Shown piece after piece: positions 27,306 to 39,272 of a stretch of 64,000 nucleotides of DNA (the stretch's first letter is position 1; each line of letters opens with the position of its first letter). The DNA is taken from NCBI GenBank assembly GCA_003344405.1, contig NOWV01000153.1, positions 62,001-126,000 on the forward strand, written 5' to 3'. Under the pieces are notes generated by a model. The model was not told the origin of the DNA. It was given only the letters and a program-made list of their open reading frames with translations, and ran no database searches. This stretch comes from Trichoplax sp. H2 (lineage: Eukaryota > Placozoa > Uniplacotomia > Trichoplacea). The position numbers and the translations under genes are program-made.

Positions 27306-30060
27306 AGTATTTTAGCATTATAGGTTATAATTAGTTGTCTTAATTTGGACGTAAGACAGTTTATCTTCTCATATCTTCTTTGATATACTAATTATCTTGG
27401 TATTTTAATTATATAGAAAAGTAACAGGTACGAATGCTTTATTAATATAATGGATTACGAACTTAAATGCAAAGCACAAGTTTTAAAATGAAACAAAGAG
27501 CATAAGAATGAGATAAATCATTAAAATTCGTTTTAATACTTCATACAAGGAGTACTTTCAAGCGACATGTTAGCAAGTCAGTGACTAAAATCAATATTAA
27601 TAGCTCTAAAATTGAAATAATATCATGACTATAAAGCATTTTTTGAAACTGTTTATTGCGAATATTATGTATGCAATAGCTACCGATTTCTTAAATATTA
27701 ATCGAATTGTATTACAATGTTCCTATACCGAATAAATTGCTTAAGATGTTTTACTAAATGTTTTAATTGTGAAGTATGGAATGCTTCTAGCTAATACCGT
27801 AAAAATACCAATGGTGAAAAGTATTGGGACATACAACACTTTAAATTAAGTGCTTGCTATTCCTACACTTTATGTTCGACGTTGTAATATACGGCAATAC
27901 GGTAAAGTTGGTTGTCAATGTTTCTAAAATTCGATACTTGGCCACAATTACTTGTTTGTGTTGGCTGTATTATTGCTACCTAGCCTATTGATGTAAACTA
28001 TTTTTCAATTTGTGATGTACTTGTATTCACCTTATATCAATGTTACTACTAGCATGTAGCCATGTAATCTGTACAGTATAAATATCGTTTTTAATATTTT
28101 TAATCAACATACAGGAGTATGATCTTAGCTTGAATAAAGACATCAGCATCATAAGTTGACATCTGTAGTTTTACTTATCGATTTATATAGATATGGGAGC
28201 CTATGTTGCACCCTTAGTATTACAGTATCATAACTGAGGTATAATTGCTTCACATATATGCCTTAATATGATAGATTTTAGATAATGACATCCATTAATA
28301 GCTTACGAGCATGAAAATCAGTTGTTTCATAATCAAAATTAATCATGTGTAATTAATCCACAAAAAGATAAATAAAAATCTCTATCATCATAGCTAATAG
28401 GTGCTTTAAAATAATTTATAGCATAACAATCTTCCGTAACACGATATTGTCCGATTAATCAAAAGCCAAAAGGCTAAGTGTTTTAGTTTGAAGTCATCGA
28501 TATCGTTCCATCAAAGGTACTATATTTTTATTACGAAGTCATCTTCAATCTATTGTCGTTCGACGATTATTGACAGAGAGCTCATTCATTTACCAAGCTT
28601 AATTTATATCAGCGCAAGCTGATGAGAATGACAAATGGAATGGATTTTCTTTTTAAATTCAACGGACGTTACTAAAGTAGTATAGCATGCAGCAATTATG
28701 AAATAGCGTTCAACTTTTACTATTTATTTATCAAAGGAAATAGCGCACTGTATTATCCTAACTGGCTCATCTATCTACGCCTATGTAAGCATGTCCACTT
28801 GAAGTTCATTCAATTTAAATTAATTAAATCATGTACTGGCTGTAGATACAATAAATTATATTACAATTATTAAAGAAAACCTGAAATATCTTATGAAGGC
28901 ATGATGACCGTTAATTAATAGATGTAGAAGTTAACGATATTATTTCGTCATCATATTACTGTAATAAATAACTTTTAGCTCACTATTGACGTTTAAGTCG
29001 TAATTTTAAAGTGGTTTACTATTTGCTACAGCATAGCTCCATCCTCATACAGTACCAGTATGTATTTACACAGGTAACAGCATATATATTTCTAAAAATT
29101 GATAATTGCACTAAAAGTGTAGCTTTTATGTAGGCGTACAGTATATAATATGTGCATGCCATAAAATACATCTTATATTTGCAAAGCTTAATATGATCAT
29201 CGTGTATAGGATAATAAATTTAATCAGATAATCCAGTGCTATCATTGCCGATTTCAGGTAAATATAATATTTAAATTGATAGTGAATAAACTCGGTTCAA
29301 TGTATTAATGATAGAGCAATTGGCTTATAGCTTATGCCGAATTGACATAGGTTTGAGATATGAAATAGCATATAAAGTGCAAACATTGTCAGTGAATAAC
29401 TGCATAGTGTATCTTATTTTTTACTAATGCTGCCTACATATTAGGCAATAAAATGATAGTAACACAAGGTAATGTACTTAAATTTGCATTAGAGTAAAAC
29501 CATTCCTATTTTAACTGCACAGTCATGGCTATGTCAGCTCAACCAAATAATAGCGTATTTACTGTTGATTATTTATTACCATTGTAATCAGTAAAAACTA
29601 GAATTGCAATACGTATAGTTCATTCAAGACTTCAGCGCTTTATTATTACCAAACTAATAGCGGTCAGATGCTAATGCTGAACTGCAATACGCTTTCATAT
29701 CTAGTGCTCAATCTATCCAATTCAAGTGAGGGTGTTTTATGTGATGATTATCATAGCAACGTAATAATACGATATGAATTATTAATGAAAATCACCTTAC
29801 GGCTATTATATACCCATCTGCTGAGTCATGATTATGGTCCACTTTCCTTGTAACCTGATTGGCTGATTAAAATTGATTAATTTTGGCTAATGCATATTGA
29901 TATAATGATAATGGCTGTAAAACGATAAGGTTATATAAAATGTTATATTGTGCTGATATAGTACTAGTTATGGACTTTAGAGAAAATTCTTTAGTGTTTA
30001 TTATGTTCATTGTGAAGTTATGTTGTTATCGCTAGACTATTGATTAGCATATTTAATTAA
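27306..30060. other. Intergenic stretch 3' of the bHLH-PAS gene
   Basis: No recognisable gene. It could hide further C-terminal exons of the bHLH-PAS gene, but none stands out. The 61-codon ORF near 29668-29853 has a donor-like GTGAGG inside it and no family resemblance. Confidence 0.4.
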
Positions 30061-30072
30061 TTATCCCTAAGC

Positions 30073-30080
30073 TATATAAG
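30073..30080 (+). promoter_or_regulatory. TATA box of first GST-like gene
   Basis: TATATAAG lies 129 nt upstream of the ATG at 30202, giving an expected leader of roughly 100 nt. Confidence 0.5.
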
Positions 30081-30201
30081 GAGTTCTCTGCATGTAAAAC
30101 AGCAAAGAGAACAGATCAGTTGCTCATTCATTTGACTAACTAACAAATTATCAATTTTCCTAAGTACCATACTCATTCGATATTTTCCAAAAGTCGTGAA
30201 C

Positions 30202-30927
30202 ATGGCTCAATTCTTAGGAAAAGGAAGTCCGCGTCCTCCTAAAACCAGCAAAGTTCGGTTGTATTGCTCACGTTTCGATCCTTTCACCGCTGGCCTCCGC
30301 TATGTTTTAAGAGAAAAAGGTGTTGAATTTGAGAATATTTACATCGACACTCACAACGACACAGCTGAATGGTACAAAGACATCAATCCAACTGGTGAAA
30401 TCCCGTGTGTGGAGATCGGAGATGAAGCTATTCCTGAAACTTTCATCATCTATGACTACCTGGAAGCTAAATTTCCTAGTGTGAAGACTCAACATACTGG
30501 TAATGCTTACAAATGGGCAAAAGATCGATTGTTTGCAACTCGCATCTCGCAAAATTTGGCACCTAAAATTGGTGGACTTGTCAAGGAACCTGAAAAAAAC
30601 CTCAGTGAAATTGCTACCAAATTGAAGACTGTTAATTCTATCTTGAGTAAGCGTGGCACAGATTATATTGGTGGTTCAAGCCCAAACTATGCCGATTATT
30701 ACCTTTGGGGCTGGGTTGAATTAATACCTGCAATAAAAGCTGCCCATAATTTGAAGTTTGATTTGGATCGTGAAGAGTATAAACATTACTGGGCATGGAT
30801 CTCTCGCATGGATAAGAACAAGCACATTGAACAAGATCGTATCGATCGCAAAGTTAACTTAAAGTTACGTACTGAATTTTTCAAATCTGTCATTGCCGGA
30901 AAACCTAATGTACTCGTTGGATTGTAA
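30202..30927 (+). CDS. GSTO: Omega-class-like glutathione S-transferase, copy 1
   Basis: Single-exon gene of 241 residues, the usual length for omega GSTs. I start at ATG 30202; the GTG two codons earlier is not a likely animal start. The N-terminal thioredoxin-like domain (about residues 18-92) has RLYCSRFDPF, GEIPCVE with the cis-Pro (Pro68), and the glutathione-binding acidic/hydroxyl pair Glu79-Thr80 followed by YDYLE. The helical C-terminal domain has DYIGGSSPNYADYYLWGW, like the omega DY-W-W motif, and ends in Gly-Leu as human GSTO1 does. Omega enzymes use a Cys in RFCPF for thioltransferase and dehydroascorbate reductase reactions; here that position is Asp26. Cys22 lies four residues upstream, but the other copies lack it. 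The enzyme class is therefore clear but the activity is uncertain. Confidence 0.9.
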   Translation: MAQFLGKGSPRPPKTSKVRLYCSRFDPFTAGLRYVLREKGVEFENIYIDTHNDTAEWYKDINPTGEIPCVEIGDEAIPETFIIYDYLEAKFPSVKTQHTGNAYKWAKDRLFATRISQNLAPKIGGLVKEPEKNLSEIATKLKTVNSILSKRGTDYIGGSSPNYADYYLWGWVELIPAIKAAHNLKFDLDREEYKHYWAWISRMDKNKHIEQDRIDRKVNLKLRTEFFKSVIAGKPNVLVGL

Positions 30928-30968
30928 CGTAAAAGAGTTTTATGCGATATTCATATACGGAAATTCTG

Positions 30969-30974
30969 AATAAA
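30969..30974 (+). terminator. Polyadenylation signal of GST-like copy 1
   Basis: AATAAA about 40 nt after the stop codon of the first GST-like gene. Confidence 0.5.
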
Positions 30975-32556
30975 ACATTAGTTTTAAATATACCTATTTT
31001 AAAAGCTAATCATACGTATCTTGTATGCTGATACGTATATAATCGTTACAATATATTAGTAATAATAATTAATCACAGGTTTATGTACCTCGTAGGTTCA
31101 GATGAATTTCAGGTGTAAATTTTCTACAAAACATTTTATAGAGACCTATTTTAATTGCAAAAACTTCAACGTTGTTCGATTATTAAAAATTGACTTAATG
31201 TTAATTAGCTTCATATTTATTCATTTAAACTTTGACATCGTAAATAAAACTACTAGTTATTGAAGTACGTAACACATCATGTCTTGTTCCTGAATCCAAT
31301 TATACTTAGTCATGCATTAGTAAAGAACATAAAGCCTACCATGGTAGTTAGAGCTACAGGTAGCCCTAGTTCTAAGGCAACTGATAAGAGCTAATGGCTA
31401 ATACTGTACGCACACATGCAGTTACTACAATACAATAATCAGCAAAGTATCGCATCCGCACGTGCCCGGGTATGCACACTAAAGATTAAAAAGCTCCTTA
31501 AAATTCTTAACATAGAATTAAAGACTACATTTTATATGTATTAGATAGTGCCATGTAGTTTATCGTGCTTCTTAAGCAGTGATTTTTTATTCGTAACTGG
31601 TTATTGGATGACCGTTGTGAAAACATTGTGCAAAATCCATTTGCAGAATTTTTCCAGGAAGACAAATTGTAAAATTTTAGCTCCTCGGCTCTGAAGTCAG
31701 ATTCATATTTTATGCTATGCACGTAAACAAGGTTAGAAATACTGTACTTTACTACTATGTATACTTCAACTGCTTATGAGGGCAGTCTAATAGGATAGGT
31801 CATAAGATAGATACCGATAGATATCGTGTTCTGCCATCATAGCATCGTGATATTGCTATTGCTTTATTTACAGATTTTGTAAAGTAAATCGAATTAATTA
31901 TTTTATACTCAATCATTCATCTACTTTATTAATGGGTTACTTACTTAACATGCAACGTTAGATTTCTTTCGATGCTTAAAAGTAAACCGCAGTATATGTC
32001 TAACGACTGGCACAATGCATAAGAGGGTAATTAAGGAGGCGCCTGATGATTATACCCTAATCGACATCTCCTTTACTCATGTATCTGCTGATTAGTACCG
32101 TGCTAGAGCCAAGCTCAAGAGATATTCAAAAATCTGCTGTACTCAAACCGTGAAACAGAGATTAAGAGGTTTTGCAATCTTTATAACCGATTAAATGAGC
32201 TATCCATGTCCCATTTATATTCACAAAATTTCTGACCAAACGCTAATATCAATAAGCATACCAACACTATCGATAATTTCATTTTTAAACCTTTTATTGG
32301 CTGTATCTCATCAAATGCTTCCCACCTATGACAAAATTATTTTCCGGCGTTACATATCTGCAAATGCTATCCAATCCAACCAACGTGGTGCATTAGTTAC
32401 TAGTTTACATGTATCGATTAGGAGAACGACATACAAGTAAATCTGCAAGCTAAACTAATAATAAAACAGCTAATGTCATGCGCATCTTTCCAAATTCATA
32501 CGTCTTAAAAAATTGACATCATGAGTAAAGAATCACTGCAAGCATTTTTGTCATCG
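30975..32556. other. Intergenic region between convergent GST-like copies 1 and 2
   Basis: No gene recognised. The two flanking genes converge here. Short ORFs near 31525-31722 and 32195-32440 show no family signal. Confidence 0.45.
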
Positions 32557-33279
32557 TTAAAGTCCAACTTTCATATTTGGGCTCCCAGCCTTGACCGTTT
32601 TCAAGTATTCAGTTCGAGTTTGAAAGTTAACCTTACGATCAACACGGTCTTGTTCAATATGTTTATCTTTATCCATTCGGAAAACCCACGCAAAATAATT
32701 CTTGTAAGCTTTATCATTGTGGATGTCAATTTTTAGATCATGAGCGGCTTTCAACGATGGAATCACTTCAACCCAAGCAAACAAATAATAATCTGCATAA
32801 TTTGGTTTATCGCCACCGATATAATCTGTTCCTCGCATTCCTAAAATCTCATCTACCTTTTTTAATTTTGCAAGGAGATCATCGACATTATCATTGGGAT
32901 TTTTAAGGCAGCCAGTAATCTTTGGCACTACATTTTGCTTAAATCGAGTGACAAATAAGCGATCTTTGCTCCACTTGTAAGCATCCCCAGTTCGTTGCAT
33001 TTTTACTTGTGGAAATTTAGCTTCCAAGTAGTCGTGGATGATCATACTTTCAGGGATCACCTCATCCCCACACTCTACGCAAGGAATCTCACCGGTTGGG
33101 TTGATGTCATTATACCATTCGGGCTTATCTTGTAGGTTAATATAACAATCTTCGAAATCAATACCTTTAGCTCGTAAAACATATCGAAGAGATGCACTAT
33201 ATGGATCAAATCGTGAGGAATATAATCTTACTTTGGATGACTTTGCTGGACGTGAAGTTGATTTATCCAAGAATGACAT
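32557..33279 (-). CDS. GSTO: Omega-class-like glutathione S-transferase, copy 2
   Basis: Single-exon, 240 residues, divergent from copy 3 and convergent with copy 1. The thioredoxin-like domain carries RLYSSRFDPY with Asp25 at the omega catalytic Cys position. GEIPCVE contains the cis-Pro, and PESMIIHDYLE retains the Glu-Ser pair that contacts the gamma-glutamyl group. The C-terminal helical domain has DYIGGDKPNYADYYLFAW and ends KVGL. A TATAAATG box about 150 nt upstream supports this start. It is the only copy in the cluster that keeps Ser in the Glu-Ser pair (the others have Thr), and it has His in place of Tyr before DYLE. Confidence 0.9.
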   Translation of the reverse strand: MSFLDKSTSRPAKSSKVRLYSSRFDPYSASLRYVLRAKGIDFEDCYINLQDKPEWYNDINPTGEIPCVECGDEVIPESMIIHDYLEAKFPQVKMQRTGDAYKWSKDRLFVTRFKQNVVPKITGCLKNPNDNVDDLLAKLKKVDEILGMRGTDYIGGDKPNYADYYLFAWVEVIPSLKAAHDLKIDIHNDKAYKNYFAWVFRMDKDKHIEQDRVDRKVNFQTRTEYLKTVKAGSPNMKVGL

Positions 33280-33430
33280 GTTGTTGATTTGTTATTTATT
33301 TCCTATTACTGTAGCTCAAATCACGAATTTTTGGCACGTCGTCGTACTTATTGGAGGAAAAGGAAGATTTGCCAATTCGAAGCTCTTTTTATACAGTACT
33401 GTCTGTCGCCCCTTGCTACTGTACTGTACG

Positions 33431-33438
33431 CATTTATA
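33431..33438 (-). promoter_or_regulatory. TATA box of GST-like copy 2
   Basis: TATAAATG on the minus strand, about 150 nt upstream of the copy 2 ATG. Confidence 0.45.
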
Positions 33439-33534
33439 GTATAAATTCAATTTTATACAGTCAATAAGTATAGTTCAAATAAAATCGAATATATCATTAA
33501 ACATGTGATAGCGAATATGAAAGGCATGCGCTAT

Positions 33535-33640
33535 GCAGTAAAATAAAATAAAATAAGTAAATAAATGGATAAAATAAATAACTTGCTGTTAATAATAAAA
33601 TTTAATTTATGTCATTTATTTATTTACTGTTAATAAGAAT
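33535..33640. repeat. AT-rich inverted repeat between GST-like copies 2 and 3
   Basis: AGTAAATAAAT (33556-33566) is the inverse of ATTTATTTACT (33618-33628), inside a run of AAAAT and TTAAT repeats. Low sequence complexity makes functional meaning doubtful. The rest of the 1.16-kb divergent spacer (33280-34438) shows no gene. Confidence 0.45.
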
Positions 33641-34438
33641 ACAGTTATAGCACAGTAAACTACAATTTACAGCACGGTTTAATCAGATCACTATAACAAA
33701 CCTATACAGTACATACTGGTTGAAAGCTGTTCAGCACTATTGTGTGGCCTTCACTAGGTCTTGAAGTTTTTAAGCGATTTGTATTATTAAATTTAGTTAA
33801 AATTTCACTTAAAGAGATCCTTACAACCTAAAACACTTGTTGTTTTATTTATTTACAGTTTATTAATTTTACTGAAGAAGTAGTGGAGTTATTTTATTCT
33901 CTTGAAGGTTTCTATTAATGCAAACCACCAAGTCCTCGATAAATGCCAACTCGTATGTACAACTCACACAGTGATAGTAATAGCAGGGCAGTCGGACTCT
34001 ACAATGACTGAAGATGGGTCGAGTAGTCTCTGCTATTAGACATGATTAAGGAAAGAGAGAAGGACGGAAAACTGCTTTTCACCCATATTGGACAGCTGGA
34101 CAATGGACAGCGTACTGTAGTCCATGATACAGCACGGTTGCTCCAGCTTAAAACATACAGTACACTCAGTGAGTACAGTAGATAGTGCAAAGGGTGACCA
34201 ACAGTCCCTTTGCAAAAACATCGAAGTGGAGTATTTTGCTGGTCACTTTACTATGCCAGGAAACTGGAACCGTAAACTATATTAGACACTGAGTAGAGTA
34301 CTGTAGACTTCTCAAGTGGAACATTTAGGATCAATCTCTCTATAGTCTATAGTACAGTTTCTGCAAAACAGGAAGGTCGAGAAAATAGGATTCATTTTAG
34401 TATAAGTCGGAAGAAAACGATAGCGAGTCCTTCGCAAA

Positions 34439-35164
34439 ATGGCTCAAATCCAGTTACTAACGAAAGGAAGTGAACGGCCACCTAAATCTTCCAAAGTACG
34501 CTTATATGGTGCACGATTTGACACTCACAGCGCCGGAATTCGCTATGTACTGCGCGATAAAGGGATCGATTTCGAAGATGTATACATACATACCTTCGTC
34601 AAACCCGAATGGTATGAGGATATTAATCCGGTAGGTAAAATTCCTTGTGTGGAATACGGCGATGAAATTGTTCCTGAAACCTTTGTAATCTATGATTACC
34701 TGGAGGAAAAATTTCCAAGTAAAGGCTCTCAGCAAATGGATGCATACAAAAGAAGTATGGATAGAGTGTTCATGGTACGATGTGCTGAATTTTTAACACC
34801 TAAAATTATCGACTGTATGAAAAATGCAAAGGATAATCTTGCAAGCTTAGAGCAAGCCTTATTAAAAGTCAATGATATCTTGCTTAAGCGAGGTACTCAT
34901 TATTTTGGTGGCTCTAGTCCAAACTACGTTGATTACTACTTATGGAGTTGGGTAGAAGTCATGCCGGTGATGATTGGGCTTCATGGAGTAAAACTGGAAT
35001 TGGATAAAGAGAAATACACAACCTATTTGGCTTGGATCGACCGCATGGATAAGAACGAACACGTTGAAAAGGATCGCTTAGAACGTAAAGTCAATTTTGA
35101 GACCAGAACAGAATATTTAAAATCCCTTTTAGCTGGTCGTCCAAATCCAACTATTGGGCTTTAA
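34439..35164 (+). CDS. GSTO: Omega-class-like glutathione S-transferase, copy 3
   Basis: Single-exon, 241 residues, starting MAQIQLLTKG. The N-terminal domain has RLYGARFDTH, so both the catalytic Cys (Asp28 here) and the following Pro of omega GSTs are changed. GKIPCVE keeps the cis-Pro and PETFVIYDYLE the glutathione-contact pair. The C-terminal domain has HYFGGSSPNYVDYYLWSW and ends TIGL. It is one of the more divergent intact members, with Met-Met substitutions in the helical domain. AATAAA at 35387-35392, about 220 nt after the stop, is a plausible poly(A) signal. It is convergent with copy 4. Confidence 0.9.
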   Translation: MAQIQLLTKGSERPPKSSKVRLYGARFDTHSAGIRYVLRDKGIDFEDVYIHTFVKPEWYEDINPVGKIPCVEYGDEIVPETFVIYDYLEEKFPSKGSQQMDAYKRSMDRVFMVRCAEFLTPKIIDCMKNAKDNLASLEQALLKVNDILLKRGTHYFGGSSPNYVDYYLWSWVEVMPVMIGLHGVKLELDKEKYTTYLAWIDRMDKNEHVEKDRLERKVNFETRTEYLKSLLAGRPNPTIGL

Positions 35165-35996
35165 TTAGTGGCGAAAGTTTCAGTGTGCTATCTTATTGTA
35201 TGTTTTCATAGGAAATTGATTAAAAGATTTACAGTAAGAGTGGACAGCATGTAAAAATGTAACAGGATCAACTTGCAAGAACGACCCTCCATGCAATCCA
35301 GTAGATGGATTGTGCATAACTTGATACGCGGCACATATTTCGATTTTGAGATATCTCTACTCTCTTAAACTGTGTGTTTTCTAGAAAATAAACTAAATTT
35401 ATGGTTAAATCGTGTGATGATTTTTAAAACGCCTATGTTTTAATTTTTGAAAGTGGTGGTACTGTGCGGCGAAGTCATTTGTATGCATTATTTTCGAAAA
35501 TAAGTAATATTATATTGGAATCGAACTAACATCCCCTTGAAAACAGTTACATAAAGTCGTGAAAGTTTATAAATTAGCACAAGTGATTCAGAAAAATACG
35601 TGCAATTAGGTTGTCACTAGTGCTGCGTAGTATCGGCATTTGCTACTAACATTACTGTATGTATACTTTAAGAATTCAGTACTTAATCAAGAGGTACATG
35701 TACTGTATCACTACGGGTCTGTGTGTTTTACCGTTAGGACTCGCAATCAGGTATACATTTTTTACTCTTAATTCAATAATAAAATTTATTAACAACCTGG
35801 ATGATAATATGGAATACAGCTATAGTAAAGCAGCATTCACTGCAACAACAGTGACATTATTAATTGACAAACGGAAATTGCATACGCAATACTGAGCGAA
35901 TTTAATTAGTTAATTTTCCTTCAAGATGAGCTCAGAAATCAATTATTTTACATGGTATATATCAGTTAGGTCTCCGAACTATCCCGATTTACAGGC
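35165..35996. other. Intergenic region between convergent GST-like copies 3 and 4
   Basis: No gene recognised. The 78-codon ORF at 35659-35895 has no domain and probably reflects chance. Confidence 0.45.
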
Positions 35997-36713
35997 TTAC
36001 AGCCCAACCTTAACATCCGGAGATCCTGCAAGTACAGTTTTAAAGAAGGCAGTGCGGTTCTTTAAATCAGCTTTATGAGTAGCTCGATCATTCTCAACGT
36101 TCTTGTCCTTATCCATGCGCATAACCCAAGCCCAGTAATTGCTGTATTCATTCTTATCCAACTCAAATTTCAAATCATGAGCTCCTTTCAAAGCTGGAAG
36201 TAGCTCTACCCATCCGAACAAGAAATAATCAGCAAAGTTAGGACTAGCTCCACCTAGATAGTCGGTACCACGTTTGCCCATAATGCCATCAATGATCTTC
36301 AAGACCTTGGTGACTTCTTCAAGGTTATCATTTGGATTTTTAACACAGCCGGTAATTTTTGGAGTAAGATATTCCTTGGTATGAGCTACAAATATCTTGT
36401 CTTGAGCCTTCTTGTACGGATCAGTTGGTTGGGTCTTTACCTGAGGATATTTATCTTCTAGATAATCGTAGATAACGGACGTTTCTGATACGACTTCGTC
36501 GCCAGTCTCCAAGCATGGTATATGACCGGTGGGATTGACCTCCTTGTACCATTCAGGCTTGTTATGGACATCGACGTAAGCATATTCATAGTCGATGCCT
36601 TTTGCACCCAATACAAAACGAATTCCAGCACTATAAGGATCAAATCGCGAAGTGTACAGTCGCGGCTTCGATGATTTTGCTGGACGTTGACTATCTTTGC
36701 CCAAGAATGACAT
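35997..36713 (-). CDS. GSTO: Omega-class-like glutathione S-transferase, copy 4
   Basis: Single-exon, 238 residues from MSFLGKDSQR. The frame is open to an upstream ATG at 36815, but that ATG lies directly beside a TATAAATA box (36818-36825), so transcription should start downstream of it; all paralogues also begin at the chosen Met. The domain has RLYTSRFDPY with Asp25 at the catalytic Cys position, GHIPCLE with the cis-Pro, SETSVIYDYLE, then DYLGGASPNFADYFLFGW and a KVGL end. It is closest by eye to copy 5. It is divergently placed from copy 5, with the duplicated contig ends in between. Confidence 0.9.
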   Translation of the reverse strand: MSFLGKDSQRPAKSSKPRLYTSRFDPYSAGIRFVLGAKGIDYEYAYVDVHNKPEWYKEVNPTGHIPCLETGDEVVSETSVIYDYLEDKYPQVKTQPTDPYKKAQDKIFVAHTKEYLTPKITGCVKNPNDNLEEVTKVLKIIDGIMGKRGTDYLGGASPNFADYFLFGWVELLPALKGAHDLKFELDKNEYSNYWAWVMRMDKDKNVENDRATHKADLKNRTAFFKTVLAGSPDVKVGL

Positions 36714-36817
36714 ACTTTCAGAGTCGATTTCAAAGCGTGCACAGTACAACAAAAAGTAGACGAGCAAAACAAGGATTCCCGAGTTGGAACTTGAGCTCGT
36801 TCTGCAGCAAGACACGA

Positions 36818-36825
36818 TATTTATA
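36818..36825 (-). promoter_or_regulatory. TATA box of GST-like copy 4
   Basis: TATAAATA on the minus strand, about 105 nt upstream of the chosen ATG. It rules out the upstream in-frame ATG at 36815 as a normal start. Confidence 0.5.
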
Positions 36826-37195
36826 CTATCGGGGCTTTAAGTGGGCGGGATAAAGCGAACAGATAAGAATTTAGCGGGATAGACTGTCTGGTTTTGTACT
36901 TTATGCATATGCTACTATCCACAGAGCAGCACGCTACAAACAATGGAACAGCGTGTAAATAGTACAGTTTTACAGAATCATATTTTCTAGCTACATTTTA
37001 TTGAACAGCTACAATTCTAATGGTGAATAGTTTAGTCTCATGGGCATGTTAAGGATAGCAGCGTTTTTTTGAATAAATCCAAAAGCATAAACGGTAGATT
37101 GGTGTTGCGTTTGGTAAAGTACTTGAATGTACCGTGTCCTAATATACAGTGAATATGACAATATACACAATTACACATGTAACGGTACCGTACTA

Positions 37196-38192
37196 TATTC
37201 GGAGGCGGATCTTTTAACTAGTAATATGGCAAGAATTAAATTAACATCGTACATGTTCGTGCAGCTCATTTGGAGAATAAAAGAGCTGTTGACACAAAAG
37301 TGCTGAATCATTATTATCTGCAAAATTCTTTCCACGCGATTGGCTACTGAATGCAAGACAATCAAAACATGAAATAGTTTACGATTAATTAATAATAAGA
37401 ATAAGAATAATAATAATAAGAATAATTTTACGCTTTCACCGCTCTGGCGTGTAGAATATGATGTACATTTGTACAGTGCTGTATCTTTACAGTGGTAGAC
37501 CGAGACGAACAAATCGAGTTACTGTACGTCGTTTACCATTATTTTTTTTCATGATATCTATTAATTAAATGGGCTATTTAATTACTTGTTTGCCCCTCGA
37601 TGCTGTCGCGGACTGTCAACAAAAAGCCCAAGGGTCTCTGAGGAGCATGTGCTCTCAAATGGAAGCTATAATAACGCCATTAAATTAATGTTGAATGTTA
37701 AAATTTGTAATATGCGCTAACTCCATATACAGTATATGTACTATATATATATATATGCCATATACACCACTACAGTACGTGAATGTTTCAAGATTGCAAG
37801 TTGCAATTTCTTCAAATTGATCGCGCTACTGTGCTACTGGAATGTATAACATTTTAAATTTTATTTTATCTTCAGTAAGTTATACACGCGTAGGCAATAA
37901 ATAAATAATAATAATATAAATAATAATGTTAATAAGAATCATAACACTATAATAATTATTTATAACACACCGAAATTACAATGTAGGCGTATGTACCGAC
38001 GTACTCTACATGTACAGTACGTGTATTTATGTACTCGTATATAAAGAACAACAAAGTCGAACAAGTTTCATAATACCTAAAGTACGAATACAGTAATGTC
38101 ACTTTTGAGCAAGGGAAGCCCACGTCCAGCTAAATCTTCCAAGCCGCGCTTGTACACGGCAAGATTTGATCCCTACAGTGCTGGAATACGTT
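37196..38192. repeat. First copy of about 1-kb duplication flanking a gap
   Basis: This segment repeats as 38213-39272 with small indels and substitutions (997 versus 1060 nt). The second copy starts at the first base after the N run, and the first copy ends at the last base before it. That is the pattern of two overlapping allelic contig ends left unmerged. Confidence 0.85.
38096..38192 (+). pseudogene. GSTO: 5' fragment of GST-like copy 5, probable assembly duplicate
   Basis: The first 32 codons (MSLLSKGSPRPAKSSKPRLY onward to AGIR) match copy 5 at 39176, with one silent difference seen at codon 3. They are cut by the gap at 38193. A TATATAAAG box precedes it at 38038-38046, as in copy 5. 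Best read as the allelic 5' end of copy 5, not a separate gene. A real tandem duplicate interrupted by the gap is the alternative. Confidence 0.8.
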
Positions 38193-38212
38193 NNNNNNNN
38201 NNNNNNNNNNNN
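38193..38212. other. Assembly gap (20 N)
   Basis: Exactly twenty N, a placeholder length. The flanks are duplicated copies of each other. Confidence 0.99.
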
Positions 38213-39272
38213 TATTCGGAGGCGGATCTTTTAACTAGTAATATGGCAAGAATTAAATTAACATCGTACATGTTCGTGCAGCTCATTTGGAGAATAAAAG
38301 AGCTGTTGACACAAAAGTGCTGAATCATTATTATCTGCAAAATTCTTTCCACGCGATTGGCTACTGAATGCAAGACAATCAAAACATGAAATAGTTTACG
38401 ATTAATAATAAGAATAAGAATAACTAGTGCAAACTCCCGTCGCTTTACTGACGGTTTACGATAATGTGCTCATTTAACAGAGGTTCAGTAACTTTATACC
38501 GTACCGTGTAGACCTGTCAGAGGTTCAGTAACTTTATATCGTGTACTGTGTACAGTACTGTACTGTACAGTAATGTACTAATCGAGTTACTGTACAGTAC
38601 AGTACGTCGTTTACCATTATTTTATTTTTTTCATGATATCTATTAAATGGGCTATTTAATTACTTGTTTGCCCCTCGATGCTGTCGCGGACTGTCAACAA
38701 AAAGCCCAAGGATCTCTGAGGAGCATGTGCTCACAAATGGAAGCTATAATAACGCCATTAAATTAAATTAATGTTGAATGTTAAAATTTGTAATATGCAC
38801 TAACTCCATATACAGTATATGTACTATATATATATACCATATACACCACTACAGTACGTGAATGTTTCAAGATTGCAAGTTGCAATTTCTTCAAATTGAT
38901 CGCGCGCGCTACTGTGCTACTGCAATGTATAACATTTCAAATTTTATTTTCAGTAAGTTATACACGCGTAGGCAATAAATAATAATATAAATAAATAATA
39001 ATGTTAATAAGAATCATAACACTATAATAATTATTTATAACACACCGAAATTACAATGTAGGCGAATGTACCGACGTACTCTACATGTACAATACGTGTA
39101 TTTATGTACTGTACTCGTATATAAAGAACAACAAAGTCTAACAAGTTTCATAATACCTAAAGTACGAATACAGTAATGTCGCTTTTGAGCAAGGGAAGCC
39201 CACGTCCAGCTAAATCTTCCAAGCCGCGCTTGTACACGGCAAGATTTGATCCCTACAGTGCTGGAATACGTT
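38213..39272. repeat. Second copy of about 1-kb duplication flanking a gap
   Basis: Counterpart of 37196-38192. It carries extra sequence around 38430-38605, including a partly repeated AGAGGTTCAGTAACTTTATA unit and a GTACTGTA-rich run absent from the first copy. Confidence 0.85.
39118..39126 (+). promoter_or_regulatory. TATA box of GST-like copy 5
   Basis: TATATAAAG, 58 nt upstream of the ATG. The same box occurs in the duplicated upstream copy. Confidence 0.55.

Noticed and set aside
30196-30201. GTG as start of GST-like copy 1
   Set aside because: An ATG follows two codons later and matches the paralogue starts; GTG initiation is unlikely in an animal nuclear gene.
36714-36815. N-terminal extension of GST-like copy 4 from an upstream in-frame ATG
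   Set aside because: The ATG is only a few bases from a TATA box and the paralogues all start at the downstream Met; the extension resembles none of them.
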